Shown: in pieces, positions 23,503 to 38,069 of the stretch
Numbering within the stretch: the first letter of the stretch is position 1
How the letters are laid out: every line of letters starts with the position of its first letter
Assembly: GCA_037389465.1 (NCBI GenBank)
Contig: JAZARR010000179.1
Span: 1,074,501 to 1,138,500 of the forward strand
Direction of reading: 5' to 3'
Length of the DNA: 64,000 nt
DNA from: Baylisascaris procyonis
Lineage: Eukaryota; Nematoda; Chromadorea; Rhabditida; Ascarididae
Made by a program: the position numbers and the translations under genes
The notes under the pieces: model-generated
Databases searched by the model: none
Told to the model about the DNA's origin: nothing
Seen by the model: the letters and a program-made list of their open reading frames with translations, nothing else

Positions 23503-24640
23503 ATCTTTCTGATGCGATTAAAAAAAAATTTTTTTTTTTTGATTATTTCGATTTCATTCATCGAATTTGAATATACAATTAAAGTCACTATTTCCAGTCC
23601 TGAATAATTTATCTCACATCAATTATTTGCATTTTTCGGCTGATATTTTGATAAAATTTTATCGCTTATTTAAGAAAGTTTCCTCTATTCTTGTATTTTA
23701 AATAAAGCGTCTCTAGTTTTATGTAAATAAAAAAAAAAGAAACATAAATGAAATATAATTTTTTTTTTTGAAAAAGATAAAAATTCTCAATGGTAAAAGT
23801 CTAATAAAGTGTAAAAATGAATATTTGGGAGAAGTGTAAGCCGAGAAAATTTGGCGGCAATTCATTTGGCGCTCAACAACGTTGAATTGATGGGAAGCGT
23901 GTCTAGTGAATGCTTTTTGATGTACAGTGATTTGCTTTATTTCTTATTGTTATCGGTCGAATAATATCGCTTTTTTTTTTAGCATTTTGAAATAAATGTT
24001 CGATGAATTGGCTAGCAATTATTAGAACACCTTGAATAAGTGGAATATTTTATATTTTTTTAAATTGAATATTATAAACAAATAATTTATTAATAAAAAT
24101 AAATAAATAAAGAATTCCTAATTTCTTCATATGGTTTTGTACAATTAAGAGTCATAAACAATGAGGAAATGCTTCATTTGATTGCGACATTATTTTATAC
24201 CTTCGCACAATTATATCAGAATTGAATATTAGAAAAAAAAGAACTTAAAATGCTTTTATTTCCATTTCAAGTTTATTACGTTTAATCACTAAAATGTAAA
24301 AAAGGTACTAAAGTAATGAATTGAAGGAAGTATATGAAGAATATTTTAGTTATATCTGATAAGTGCCAATCCACTGAAAACTTTTTAGAAAATAGAGAGA
24401 AAAAGAGGTGATGAATTCCCCATGACTCAAATTTCAGGTGAGCAAACTTATTCAACAAGCAATGGAACAAAAAAAAAAACAAATCGTTTAGCTTCAGACG
24501 ATTTGATTCCGATTTGTGCCGACTTTTTACTGCCCAAGACGGAGGAAGATAATTGCCGGTTGAACTAAACGCTTATGCCAACTTATAAAGCCAAAAATGA
24601 TTCATTAATTCAAACTCACTCATCATATATATAGTACGAT

Positions 24641-24692
24641 AGACAGACATGTCTGTCTGCCTGTCGGACATGTCTGTCTGTCTGTGTGTGAG
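24641..24692. repeat. TGTC/GACA microsatellite with an 18-bp palindrome
   Basis: AGACAGACATGTCTGTCT at 24641-24658 is a perfect palindrome. It continues into further TGTC units and a TG run. It belongs to a class of TGTC/GACA repeats also seen at 17433, 18785, 31561 and 48303. Confidence 0.8.
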
Positions 24693-25552
24693 GCATTGCA
24701 ACGTTGATTGCTTGGAAATTTCGCTAAAATTTACAAATTCAATACGGAAGTGTCTCCTTCTTAACGAGAGTGGACGCATATAAACGAATTTAATCATCAG
24801 GCACTTCGTCATTCAATGAAATGTTCAAATGTAATGCATGAAAGAAATACGTTTAATAGTTGCGATATTATTCTTTCGGGATTTTTATTTATTTATTTAT
24901 TTATTATAGTCGTATAATAGTTTTCTTTTTTTTTTTTTTTTATAACTATGTAATGCATCGAGTAGAGATGAAATGATAATTTATGCTGATGTTTCAGCTC
25001 TTTCAGCCAAAAATATAGTACACCAAGATGAAATTCATTATATAAAATACATCGAATATTCAACGAAAGAAATATGCATAACGATGAATTTAGTATAATA
25101 TTTAATAGAATTAATTATTCTATTATTTCTATTGTAATCGTTGCACTTAATTGTATTTTTCTACTATTAAGTTTACACTGCCATATTTTATTGCTACTGA
25201 GTGGAAATTTTCAATGATCAAGTGATTTTACCTACTAGATATGCACTTATGAATCATTTAAAGAAGTCATACTCAACAAAGAAATCAACGATAAACTGAA
25301 GCGAGTGTTTTATTATGAATTGTGCAACTCTACAAATTTCATGTTACTCTTCCTTTGGAAATTAAGTAATTAAGTGTATTTACATCATACATATGTTGTT
25401 CTTATCGTAAAGTTCGACGACATTTGCGCCACTGGGACGAAAAGTGGAGGATAAGAGGAATTCTGATCGAAATGATGCAATATAATTAGAGTGGTATGTG
25501 TTTCGCAAATTTCAAAATTAAAATGTGCACGAAATCTATCCAACTATATAAA

Positions 25553-25573
25553 TATAAATAAATAAATAAATAA

Positions 25574-25619
<46 letters not shown>
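25553..25619. repeat. (AAAT)n followed by (AT)n
   Basis: AAAT tetranucleotide units pass into an AT dinucleotide run of about 40 bases. Confidence 0.9.
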
Positions 25620-25621
<2 letters not shown>

Positions 25622-28600
25622 GTGTAAGCAAACTGTACTTGGTATGTGTTTAGATTATATTGGGTGAATCGAACGACGAATGACCCCGTTGATTATTGTA
25701 GCTTTCAACGCGATTGCTCCCCGCTGTGAGCTTGGCGATACCTCATCGCATATCCAACATTCCTTCTTGATTTGACTATAAATGTGGAACACTGATCACA
25801 TTACGTATCATCTTGGCCCTAACAGTTTTAATGCATTTGTATGAGCGGTTGGTTGATGGTGTACGACTGTAATTCATCTCTCGACCTGATCGTATGTATT
25901 GATCTCTTTTGAAAGCATGCACCTTAGGCAGAATTGTGTTGGCGTTTTATCTGATGCTAAAAATCCCCTAGTATGGTATATATGAGATAAGTGTAGTCAC
26001 TTTCTTTTGAACATAAAAAAGTTCATTTAAAAAAAAAGAAATGTCACTGTAATTTGGAATGTTCAATTTTTGATGATTTTGATTTTGAAATTATTGGTCG
26101 CAATATAAGCAAAAATCACCTTCGCTTTTATTTATATACGCATTGGCGAAACTCATTATAGCATTGCCGTGTATGTTATGTCTGCGGATGTTTGTCAGGT
26201 AGTTTTCGATCACCAATGAAGCTATTATTGTAAAATCTGGCAGGTATAATATACAATATTCGTAGCCACCTTATGTGCCATATTTCTTCAAGATAAATTA
26301 TAAATATTTCGAGTTAGAAAACTTCTTATTGTGTATTTTAAACCTGAAAAAAAATCTATTGGTCATATAAAACAAATCCTTTTTTGGGAGCTTTATGCCT
26401 GCGATCGAGATCAATAGAACACGGTGGTGTTACTTTATTTTTTTAACGATAATTTTTGAAGATGGTCGATATTATACCAATTGCTTCATCATATTTGTTC
26501 ACTGATTTTTTTATTGCATTATGAGTAAAGAACCGATAGCGAATTGTCCATTTTGTCCAAGTTGTCCAACATTGTCCATTTTCTTATCGCTCTGTTAGCA
26601 ACGCATATGGCAGGTCTTATGCATGAATAGAGCAGACATGAAAAATGTGATGGTCAAAGAATAAAAAGATGTACCGTTGAGATATACAAGGTGGCGAACG
26701 AAAACACCTCAGGTGTCTTGCGGCATCCCTCATCGTTGAGGATGATCGTCGGCCTAAAATTCTATATTTATTTCTTTGATCGATTCCTTTGGAGCTTTTA
26801 TTCTCTCGTCATCTGTTTCACTAGTAAAGTAGGGATAGAACATATGGCATTATGTATATGATATAGGGCTCTACACGGTCATATGCCTCTCGCTCTTTTT
26901 TTGCATACAATGTATTTCATATTTTTGTCTCCTATGCCATACGTCAATGACGCGTGGCGTTTGCTTTTGGTTTACTATGATTCTAGAATATATTTACTAG
27001 ATAACGTATGATTGTATAGTTAATTTATACATAATTTATACATAAATTTCTTCTAAGTGATGTTTTTATTCAAGAATTTACAATAATATGCTAAAAAAGA
27101 TTGCAAACGGCTTCAAACTTTACAAATTTCAGCCAGAAGTCACTAAAAATTTATATATTTTCTATGTCTAATTTATATTTTTTCTATATCTTCCGAATAT
27201 TTTATTAAGAAATTTATTAAGAAAATCACCAAAAAAATTTTTTATAAAAATGTAGCAAAAATGGCAAGTTTTGGCCATTTATTTACTGAGAAAAAGATTT
27301 AAAAACAGCGATAGTGTTTCTAACAAATCTTTCATATATTGGGAGCGGATATGCTCATATAAGATTTTAACATTTCCATCGTTCTGATAGTATTGTCATC
27401 GTCATCGGCGAATAGTGCTCAACTATCGTCTATACATATGCAAATTACCTGTTCAATTTACATATGCGTAAAGTGATGCGAAAAACCATTAGATTAGAAT
27501 GACATTCAAGTGCTAGCTTTGATGACAGATGAGGCGACCTTGACGCACGAGAACAACATTTCCCTCACATATCAGTGTCATATGTATGACCATGAGTGAT
27601 CACTAAACATACATGATACGATCGTAAACTTCGATTTTCTAGATATAGCCCACCACTTACGTGTGTGCATCTCGCTGTTTCAAATCGAACAAATAAAGGA
27701 ATATACAAGAGAAATTAGTATAATATACATTTATGCATTCGCTTTACTTGAACAACCAATATGCAGCCTAATAACAAATAAGTGGTATGTAAAATTTCTA
27801 TTTTTGCTTTGATTAATTCGTTTGCTTGCATAAATTTTTCTGCAAAAGATATGTAAATTTTTTTCTTTTCTTCAATATCTAATGGTTGTTTAGAGATTGC
27901 TAAATATCGTATAGGAAATTAAAGTTAGTATGAAGTGCATTTGCGTTGGAACCCATCCGTATTGGAGGCATCCTGATGATATTCAGAAAGCCTCTAAACC
28001 TTAAGGCACTTGACAGCAAACCCTTCTTCGGTCGAATCCTAGTCTACATTACAAATATTAAAACTTTATATCTCTAATGTTCTTTGTTCTCGAGTTGAAA
28101 ATGCCAGAAAGAGAGCCAGGTATGCAGGTGCGGACATACATGCCTACCTGCAGATGGTGGATATTTTCAAAGAAAATTAATAAAAAAACATGCGAAAGTT
28201 AAGTGCTATGCCAGGTGGAGGAACGCTTCAGATTGAATCAATCCAACCAGGATTCGTTGGGCTATTTTATCTGCCTGCTGACGTCATTTTATCAATAATC
28301 TGCTTATCATGCGGGGAAATGATGAGTCTCTTTATCTTTTTTAATTTAATTTAATTTTTTTTTTTTTTTTTTTTGCTTTGCGAAAATCATAATGCAAAAG
28401 CTGTGTTTATTCATCGATACTTCCATTCGCATTTTTCAGCTGCATAATCCATTGAATCCATTGAAATGACAGCTATACGCTTAATATTCTAATCAATTAT
28501 GAATGCAAATTTCAAAAATCTATTAGCCTCGCTGTCTGAACATTTTCAAATTTTTATTTTCTCCTTCGAATTGATTCGCTCTCAATGAATCAAATTAAGT

Positions 28601-30585
28601 TACGCTAATATAATTGAAATGCACATGTACCATTCAGCTAATTGTTTTATTTGCCAAATATCTCAAAATGCAACATTTCTATTTCTTAACAAAAAATTTT
28701 TTAGTGATGAAAATATAGTATTGAAAAAAATTTCCCAATTATATTTTTTTCCCTCTTAAATATCGTCAATTCTTATAATATTTAAATATATTTAATAAAA
28801 AATTATCTTTGTAATTTAGAATAGATAAGGAAAATATCACGTTAATTTTATCACATTGAATCATTCTGTTCGTTAAAAGGACGCATCTCTTCTATTTACG
28901 ATAGGTGGCAAACAGAAATGGTTTTTTTTTTTTAATGGAGAGCTTCTCAAAGGAATGTCTGCCTTATATATGTATGCATCGGAGAATATTTCTCGCTGGA
29001 AATCTACACAGTTTCACAAAGTAAACTTTAATATCAATAAAGATGCTATTACGAAAGTACTCTATCTCACTAGTTGATTCTAATAAATAAAAATAAAAGT
29101 AAACGATATTGACGCATGATTTATAATCACATTTCATCACTATTATCTATTCTTTTCTTTAAGTATAGTTTAACTTTTTAAAATCACCTTTAATTTCAAA
29201 TTCGGTGCTATATTTCCTTCCTGTTCGAAATGATGGTCTTTTTGTGGATTAGAAGCCGACAAAAAGGGGATCACCACCGGGTAACTTTCTTTGTTTGGTG
29301 CATTTACGCACTCAAACTACGTTCTAATTTCTGTCCACCATTGCCTCAAATGGCACAGAAATGATTGCCGTTTATCTTATCTCTTTTCCTCAATTTTATC
29401 TTTTATTTTCTAAAAGTGTCGAATTTTTTTACTATAGTGTCGAATTTTTGTAAAGAAAAATGATAAACAAAAGCTGAATAATTATAATTGCTTTTCCTTA
29501 GATAGTTATGGATAGTTAGTGCAGGTAGAAATTTTCCCATACGCTAACATTGTCCACTTTAATTTATCGAATGTTTTGAGTGTAATTTCGAATTTATTAT
29601 CATCCCTCAAACGAAATAATGTTTATTTTATGTCAAACTTGTTGTTTCTCTAATACCAATCTATATTTTCCTGGCCATTTTTAGTGGTTAATTTTTTCTC
29701 GATTCCAATTTTTTTCAGAAAATTAGTTTTAAAAAAATATTCTTTAGTGTTGCATTTCGATTCATTCGTATTGTACACCTTCTAAATTGTCGACACACAG
29801 GTATCGTCAGGTGTCGCCACGAGAGTGTCACATGTTTTTTTTTTTTTGCGTTAGCTCAAAAGTCGTTCAACAATCGTGAGATGTGCTTGCTTATTGAAGA
29901 GTGGGCATGCAAGTTGTGTGATGTGCAAACAATACACTAAAATGTCAACATCATCATCAGCACTGACCACTCGTCGATTGATCCCATCGTCCACATGTGT
30001 ATATTTCTACGTGAGCTGTTGTACTGATAGCATTTCATTAATATTGACTTGTCGATGGGGTAATAATGCTGGTGATACTGTAGCGTTTTGGTAATGATAA
30101 TTCTAAGGCTATGCATAATGATGTAATTGTTAGGTTTAGAAGTGGCAGTTTTAGAGGAGTGATAAGATATCCCATTTTATAAATTAGTTATATGTTCATG
30201 CCTTATTATGCTTTTTTCGTATGCTTATGATATCTCGTCTTATAACTTTCGTATGCTTTTCCCCTTTCCCTTTATTTCTTCAGATATGACCATTTCAAAG
30301 AAAACATTTGATGTTCACCATAAATCTTAAATTAAGGCCTATTTGCATCTAACTTGTTTTATTTAGTTTCATACTTAGAAAAATGACAACAAGTTCTTCT
30401 CTCCTCTTTCGACCATCATAATAACAATATTTTTGGTTGCATTGAAAAAATTTTTTAAGACTTTTTTTCGTTTGTAATATCTCGTAATTTTTGAGGCATT
30501 CTAAAGTATAGGAAACAGTTTCGATTTCCTTCATGGTGGCTATCTTTCCTTTTATTAATTGTAATTATTTAAAATATAGATCCTT

Positions 30586-30722
30586 GATCGTTTCCTGCCT
30601 CATTCCCATCTTTCTTCGACTTCTTGCCCAAGATCGTTCCCTGCTTCCTTCCCCTCTTCCTTCGACTTCCTTCCCAAGATCGTTCCCTGTTTCCTTCACC
30701 GCATCCTTCGATTATCTGCCTA
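30586..30722. repeat. 46-bp tandem repeat, about 3 copies
   Basis: Pyrimidine-rich units starting GATCGTTTCCTGC, GATCGTTCCCTGC and GATCGTTCCCTGT begin at 30586, 30632 and 30678, an exact 46-bp period. They create a Pro/Ser-rich open frame on the + strand (30533-30817) that I attribute to the repeat, not to a gene. Confidence 0.85.
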
Positions 30723-31559
30723 TTCCTTCCTTAGCCGTCCCCTTCCTATTTACAAGAAAGATTGTGAACCGATCTACCTACCCTCTTTGTGCATCAAACA
30801 GCGGCATCATAAATTGACGTCTAATTTTATCGCTTCTGTAAGTGATGGCGGGAAACTGTATCCATCTATAATATAAGAAAAAATAACGCGGGCTCGGCAT
30901 TCTTTTATGTTTTAGATGGTGTTTTCTTCTATCATAATATGGATACCGCGTTTTCTAAAATTGTTTAAAGGAGTGAGAACTAATGATCAAAAGTTTACGT
31001 CGTTCTATTTATGAAAGAGTGGAATGAATATGAAAAATCTTCCGGTCAGTAAATATTGCCAACTTGGGTGGTTTATAACCTACATCTAATTCAAAGTGGA
31101 ACTTCTTTTAGGCTTGAGATTAGTAAACGTTAGCCAAAAATAGGCAAACATTAGCCCCTTCAAGGTTGCAATCAGGTGCGTACATCTTGAAGCCGCTTGA
31201 AAGATACTATGGAGAATAGTGATTTCGAAGTGATGTAGACCATGCAATAATTAGGAAAGCACGCCAAAAAGATTAGTTTTTGACAAGATATGCGCTTTTT
31301 AAACATAAGTCAATAAACTACATAAATCGCTGGCATAAATAAAATTTCTACAATAATGCACTATTGCTTTCAATGATCCAACAGATTAAATAGGTCTTTT
31401 ATTTCAAAAATTCCTTTTCTTATTCTTCCGGTTTTAAATCGGAAATCTGAACAATTGCAGAATACATATAAATTTTTTGTTGAATATTTTTCAAAGATGA
31501 GTGATGAAATTAACCAATGTTCGCAGTTCTAATTTCATTAATTATTGATTTGCAACGAT

Positions 31560-31592
31560 CAGACAGACAGACAAGCAAATAGACAGACATGT
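31560..31592. repeat. GACA microsatellite
   Basis: CAGACAGACAGACAAGC is followed by another AGACAGACATG block. It is of the same class as the runs at 24641 and 48303. Confidence 0.75.
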
Positions 31593-34500
31593 TGTCGTCA
31601 TAAAACAAATTATGGAAAGGCAGACAACAAACTGCCATAAAAGTTCCATTAAATACGAATTATATATTATAATTTTTGTGGAATTTTTAAATTGAAATCG
31701 AAAGTGAATCGCCGACTCAAGAAACTTTTCCAGTTTATGAAGTAATAATCCATTGAATTCCCTCATAGATGGATATATTTTAGTTAGCTGACTGACATCA
31801 CTTTCAATTAATCTTAGCTTTAATATGTGTAAATATTTTGTTATTTTAGCATAAATAAAGTAAATCCTATATAATCTATAGATGGTTCGATTATGAAGGG
31901 CAAAAATACACCGAAATAAGAATAAGTTGCACAAGCAAAGAAACTATAACACATTAGGAGATGATATTATGCAGAGATTATGAAGAGATGTGGTTTAGCA
32001 GATAGTAAAAAGACCTTGTTTCTCGTCTTGAAACACGCTTAAGGGGGATTGGGGAGGCATGGTCCATTACTTGATAAAGCTCCCTAAACAGGTCTGTTAC
32101 CTTGCGAAAAGACATCATTGTGAAGTGTAAGGAGATTAAGGGGGGAATAGAGGAATGTGGCATGCCATTGGTTTAGTTTTCCTTTCTTTGTTGCATTTCT
32201 CGGTATCCGATACCAAAAGAGCGACTTGCACAAAGAGGATTCCGGTTGACTGATAGGAATCATACTTGATCGCTTCCTTTTATCTTTTTTTTTTCAATTT
32301 TAATTACGTTCCTGGAGTGAATATTTATATAAATGTAATATTTATAGATTATAAAAAACATATCCCAATAAAGTGGGAAAAAATTTTTTTTCTTCAATGA
32401 ATTAAAGATTTACATCGGTTTATTGTCGTTTTTTCATCAAAGTACATTGTCCTTCTATGTGATATACCGCCAAAAAATTCTTTCGCTTTGTATCAACTTG
32501 ACGATGATTGAATTCGATTTGGTGGTGAGTTATTTATTCGTGAAAATTATCGTATTGAAATATGCAACAAAAAAAAACTTATCTTCAAATGTATCAACCT
32601 TTGTAGAACCTCATATTTAAATATTATATTTTATTAGATTTATATGAAATTTTAGAAATATTATACCTGCTCTAAAAATTTTATTATTATTGATGTTTAA
32701 ATATAATAAATAATAATGTTGAAATATTGTATAAATATTAAAAATAATATTTTACTAAAACGCACTTCAATATACTTAAATATTATATTGATCTTATGAT
32801 CGATTAGAATCATACACTCAATCACAGAATTAACCACATATCTAAACGCATAACAACATGAACAATGTTTCGAGTTTTCTTCGTATTTCATTGCCTATAT
32901 TTTCCAAGTAATTTTTTATACTTCTATTTATAACTAATATGGTCTGTTTTATTATGGAATTTTTTAATTCGATCACCGAAAAAACACTCTTGTTTATTAG
33001 TGAAATAAAAAAATTGAGCTTTTATCTATTCGTATAGAATATTTCAGAAAATGCAAATATTTTTTTTTTTATCAATTATGCGCAGTTTATTTATAGCAAT
33101 TGATAGTCAATTGAAAAGATATCTGCTGTTTGTCGGCTTGGAGCCATTCAAAGAAAAGAAAAATTTTTTTCCTTAAAGGATTGCATCATTTTAATGGAAA
33201 TTTTTGTTTTTTTTAAATAAAATTTAACCGGAATCAGTGAAACTTTCGATTCCTTTCGTCCATCGAACCATCTACCCCTCCAAGTCCCCCTTCGATAATC
33301 CCAAATAAGGATGCCGAGAGTTGGACTCATTATTCCCACTGCAATAAGCTTTGTTCAATTTCACGATTCTTCGCTTCTTTTCGCATTAAAATATTTTCAC
33401 TGAATAGTTTCGTCTTTTAATGCACTTCTTTTTTATGCTTATGGTCGTTAAGAGGTGCTTTGTGACTTGCAAATCGTCTTCATTTCATAATGGTTGGACT
33501 TTCATTTTATATTGGCCAGATATTTTAAAAAGTGAATGTCCCATTGGATATATATGCAAACAATCAGATCAATAAAAATCTATGCATGTTGCGTATATTG
33601 CATTATTGTACGTATTTATTTGTTGTTGGTCATTCAAATGATTCGATGGTTTCATAAGCGAAACTGCGAAAAAAACGCATATTGCGCCACTTATTCTAGT
33701 GCGCTTTCCTATTTTTTAAAAATGCAAAATGAGCGACTGCTTCAATCGTTCTCTTCATTCAAATCTTTCCATTATTTATTCAGATTAGATTTTTCATTTT
33801 TCAATTATTTCACTTTTCCGCATTGCAGTTGCACTTGCTTATTTGTGATCTATCGCCGATATATGACTATCTTAATAAATGCGATTTGATCTTCGCGTTA
33901 AACCTTTGCAACATTCTCGAGCGGCACTCTACGCGCTTAAGTAACGCTAAGAAAGTTAATAAATGTTTGGCGGTGTCAAATCTCCGCCTCGATATCTCAA
34001 CCATTTGATCTAATCACTACCCATCGATATATTTCATTGTTGGTCGGCGATATGCATACTCGCTTTATGTATGTTCACAACTACCTTTGATGTTATTGAC
34101 GAATCGTTCACCTTTATTTCGCTTACTTCATATTTTCGTATAAAATTTAAAAAAAAAATATGTAGATGAAATTTGCATAAATAAACTCACAAATAATTTA
34201 TATTTATTAGCATAAAATTTAGCCTAATAGGTTTCTTTTCATAAGAAAATATGGAGAAATAAAATATGCAAAATATGCCACTCGGTATCACATAAGCAGA
34301 CGATGAATTGATGATCCGTATTATTTTATCATGAAACTATAAATCGCTAGGCGCATTTTCTTTGCTATTTTCGATTTTGAATTCCTATTGCATTTCACTT
34401 ATTTCGGCCTATTTCTGCATGCTGGAAAATTCACCTTGTTGAGGTGGATAGAGTATGACTAAGGTGCTCATCATTGATATTAATTTCACCCATGCAAATG

Positions 34501-35576
34501 GATGTGCCAAAAAAAGAAATCTCAAGGCAACTCATAAACAATCTAGAAGAGGCAAATATTCATCTTACTCAACACTTCTACACGAGTGGATTTCCTCTTA
34601 GGAAGTTTTTAAAAAAAATTTTTAAATTTTGTTGAATTAAATTTTGATAAATTCAAAAGCATTATAACAAAATAGATGATGAGGAAATGTAAATGTATAC
34701 TGTATTCTCGCATCTTTCCCAAAGCTAATTAAGGTTGAAATGATTGTCTATAATATTTCAGTTTCTATGAAATCCGATCTCTTCTATCGGTTGTCTTTCA
34801 TCTTGTTGTTTTATGAGCCTAATCATGGTACAGATGTTTAAGAGTGGACAAACGTGACCATAATTTTTTCACTAGTCTTTTTCACCTCTCTTTTTTTCTA
34901 TAACAACACCGTGGTCAATTCCTCTCAGCTGATCAACAGTAAGAGTACTATTTGAAAGTTGCTTGTTGGTTTTCTGAATACCGCCTTATAACAACTTACT
35001 TTTTAAGTTTTAATAGTAAGTTGAGAATATATGCTGCTGAAAAGTAGCTCAATTCGGCTAAAAAGTTGGTTTGTGGAATAAAACTTTTTGGGCAACCTAT
35101 TCAACATCTCAACTGGCTCACCTCCCATAGAGATAGTTCCTTTTAGCCACATAAAATATATTTTACTTCGACCGTAGAAATAAGGTTTTGAGTTTGTAAA
35201 TTCCCTGCTTTCACAAATGGTAACAGCTTAGGTGTACGCATTTATGCGTTCGTGCATGTTTGAGCATGCGTATCTGTACGTGCATATGTATACACGCGTA
35301 TCTACATACATGTGAGTTCATTGAGGGGGAATGTTCGTGGATAATTACGGTAACTGTTTATATCAATTGTGAATTCCTATGAAGCGTAGGGAACGGGATC
35401 AAGGCGAAGCAAAGGGGTCGGAAGGGGATGAAGGGGACTGCTACCGAATATTCTATAGGAATTTGCCGCGAAGGTGTGGAGAACGCAGAAAATAATCTAT
35501 GTTTAGAGAGGTCCCTGGTCAGGCCATATATCGTTAGAAATCGCATATGGTCGTTATCAAAGATGATGAGTTACGA

Positions 35577-35626
35577 TTTGATCTTCCGTGGGATTCCCGA
35601 CTTTGATCTTCCGCGGGATTTCCGAC
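35577..35626. repeat. 25-bp direct repeat, 2 copies
   Basis: TTGATCTTCCGTGGGATTCC at 35577 is repeated as a close copy about 25 bases later, both ending CGAC. It lies in a GC-richer patch at 35340-36010 with no recognised gene. Confidence 0.65.
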
Positions 35627-36049
35627 ATTGGTATTGACTATGTAATGTTTGGTTGAGTTATCACTAGGTTATTTGAGTCAAATTACTTTTTTACTTTTTA
35701 AGGTTCAAAACATTTTGCACTTGGGTGTTGATGTAATAATCGCGAGGAATAGGAAAAAACAATATAATGAAAAGGTGACGATGTTTTACTAGTAAGCTTG
35801 AAAATTGGTCGAAACTTGCGTCTACTATTGTATAGAAGGGTTACGGTTTCGTCGCGATCATTGGTGTGGACAATGCGAGACCGATGACGTCATTAGCATC
35901 TTCGATGACCTTTGGTCTCCATATTTCCGGGTTTTTCCTCAAAAGTTTCGAAATTGCATCTTGCGATCATACGCATAGTTGAGCTTTGATGAAAGTATCC
36001 GATTTCTGAGGTATGGGTATGTTTATCCGAGGATTGTACCGATGACTCT

Positions 36050-36051
<2 letters not shown>

Positions 36052-36119
<68 letters not shown>
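36052..36119. repeat. (CT)n-(AT)n compound microsatellite
   Basis: About 14 CT units are followed directly by about 20 AT units. The run lies about 50 bases before the candidate exon at 36169. Confidence 0.9.
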
Positions 36120-36122
<3 letters not shown>

Positions 36123-36168
36123 CGAACGATGTTCCGGTAATTCCAAAGATTTTTAAAGCATTTTCTAG

Positions 36169-36296
36169 TGTCGATCAAAGTTGTTTGGAGCTGGATGTAA
36201 TGCAAGACCTCTTCTCAGACAAACCTAGTATAGTCTCTCTTCCTTACATTAAAGAACTTCATAGACTCAGGGCTTCTGTTCAACATTGTGCATACG
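36169..36296 (+). CDS. Candidate 5' exon of the unrecognised downstream gene
   Basis: A TTTTCTAG acceptor opens a stop-free 128-base stretch closed by a GTAGCT donor. It reads VDQSCLELDVMQDLF, SLPYIKELHRLRASVQHCAYG and similar, with non-repetitive protein-like composition unlike the flanking DNA. It ends in phase 1. An 11-base micro-exon at 36592-36602 (GTATTTTCAAG, between GCAG and GTGAAC) would bridge it in frame to the exon at 38920. That bridge is speculative; an exon of another gene or chance are alternatives. Confidence 0.35.
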
Positions 36297-38006
36297 GTAG
36301 CTGGTCATCGAATAGCGTCTTGCATAATGCAACTACATTGTATTCATTTTTACACCTATTATGCTACTTCTGAATGGTTTATTTTCTATAATTACTAGCA
36401 TTTAGATGTTCATAGCGCGTACATCTTCGATGTTCATGGTCTCCTTTCTGATCGACACTTTAAATTTCTCACTTATGTTTTTATATTGCGAAGAAATCTT
36501 GGAAAGTAATGTCTTTTTCCAATATCGTACAAGTAAAGCATTATATTGCCTTATGCTTATTACCATACATACTATACGATGTGATTGCAGGTATTTTCAA
36601 GGTGAACGGATAGGCAGAACAACGCAATGACGATTGACGTCGATTATGAGCTCAATTGGAATAAGGTATGCTTTGATGGATTTCATTTAGAATGTAGCCG
36701 AGGATAACTGATTGAAATTGCGACAATCTTTGTTTTTTTCCATCACTGAGACCGACCGATTTTGGAAATGCTGAAAGAGAGGAAAATTGCGTGCTATTTT
36801 TATTCTCAACACTGCCTAAAATTCAAATACGCTAATCATGTTTTTTTGAATATTCACGGTTGCTTCAAGGCAGGATGTACCACAGCTTTTTTTGATTGAT
36901 GACTTGGTTCTTCCTAATAGACTTTTGTAAAAATATCATTATAATGTGTTGAAAATTGAAGTAAAATAAAAAAAAATTCATGAAAAAAAAACTCAGATTA
37001 AATGAAAATATTGATAGAAGGAAACAATAATTGAATTAATGCATTTTAATTCTTTTAATGAATATTTATGCAAATTTTTCCCTGGTTTCTTTTTAGTGTT
37101 GAAATCAAAGCTTTCAATAAGAAAGCGTTAGTACTTTTTTGAAATATATTTATAAAAATTTTTTTTAAATAATGGGAATAATTCCGTGAACTGTATTTGA
37201 TTGTATATAAACTTTAAGCTTTAATCACCTATTCAATAATTTTCAGCGATCTAACTTTTTGATAGTCGTTTAATTTTGTTGCTATTAAATTTCATTTCTG
37301 AACGGCTTATGATTCCTTATTTTACTTTCTAGAAGATCAATTAGTCATCGATGGGTTACAAATAAACTTAAAATTTGTGACTTTCATTGGTCTACAAATT
37401 ATGAGAATTTTTCTACGAGAGATTCTTAATTTTTTACTGTTCAAATATCCTTACTTATCCTTGAATTTGAACTTTTAACTTTTTTACCCTTGAATTTTAC
37501 TTACCTAAACTTTTACCCGCACTTTTTAATTAACTCTTGAATTTTCGCATAAAATATTTTAGCACACTGAAACTTTTATTACTATAATTGAAGCTTGAAA
37601 ATTAATCCATTTTATTTGAATAAATATTTAAATTATTTCGAATTGGCCAATAAGTAAAGCGTTTGATAAAATTACCCATTGGCATTTTTATCATTGTACC
37701 ATTTATATAATTTAGTTTTAGGTAGAATATATTGAAATGTTTTTTTGACTCAAATAAATCGACCTTAAATATGATTTTATTTTGTACAAATTTGAAGATA
37801 TTCGAACCTCGTGTTATTTGAAAATATGTTTGTTCGATATTAGTGATATAACGCTCCCAGGCTTACTTCGTTATGACGTCAGTTGCGTAAAAACCCACTG
37901 GGAAATCCAGCAGATTTCCATTGCATTCATTGTCGACACATTTAGTATTTCGTTTCTTGATGGGGATATATAGTGGTGCTGGTGCTTGTGGTCGTAAAAT
38001 TTTGCG

Positions 38007-38007
<1 letters not shown>

Positions 38008-38065
<58 letters not shown>
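38008..38065. repeat. (AT)n microsatellite
   Basis: An uninterrupted TA run of about 58 bases lies upstream of the exon at 38920. Confidence 0.9.

Positions 38066-38069
<4 letters not shown>

Larger units (their letters stand above)
16921..36168. other. Long gene-poor region
   Basis: About 19 kb lies between the aldehyde dehydrogenase stop and the first candidate exon of the next gene. No open frame here shows a recognisable domain or a chain of exons with compatible phases. It contains short tandem repeats, TGTC/GACA microsatellites, AT microsatellites and several hairpins, listed separately. GC-richer patches near 18230-18330, 21100-21310 and 35340-36010 remain unexplained. It may be intergenic, or in part a large first intron of the downstream gene. 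Confidence 0.5.

Noticed and set aside
28118..28151. Short hairpin CAGGTA..TACCTG
   Set aside because: Only six pairs plus a broken extension; expected by chance in a window of this size.
30533..30817. 94-codon Pro/Ser-rich open frame
   Set aside because: It is produced by the 46-bp pyrimidine-rich tandem repeat.
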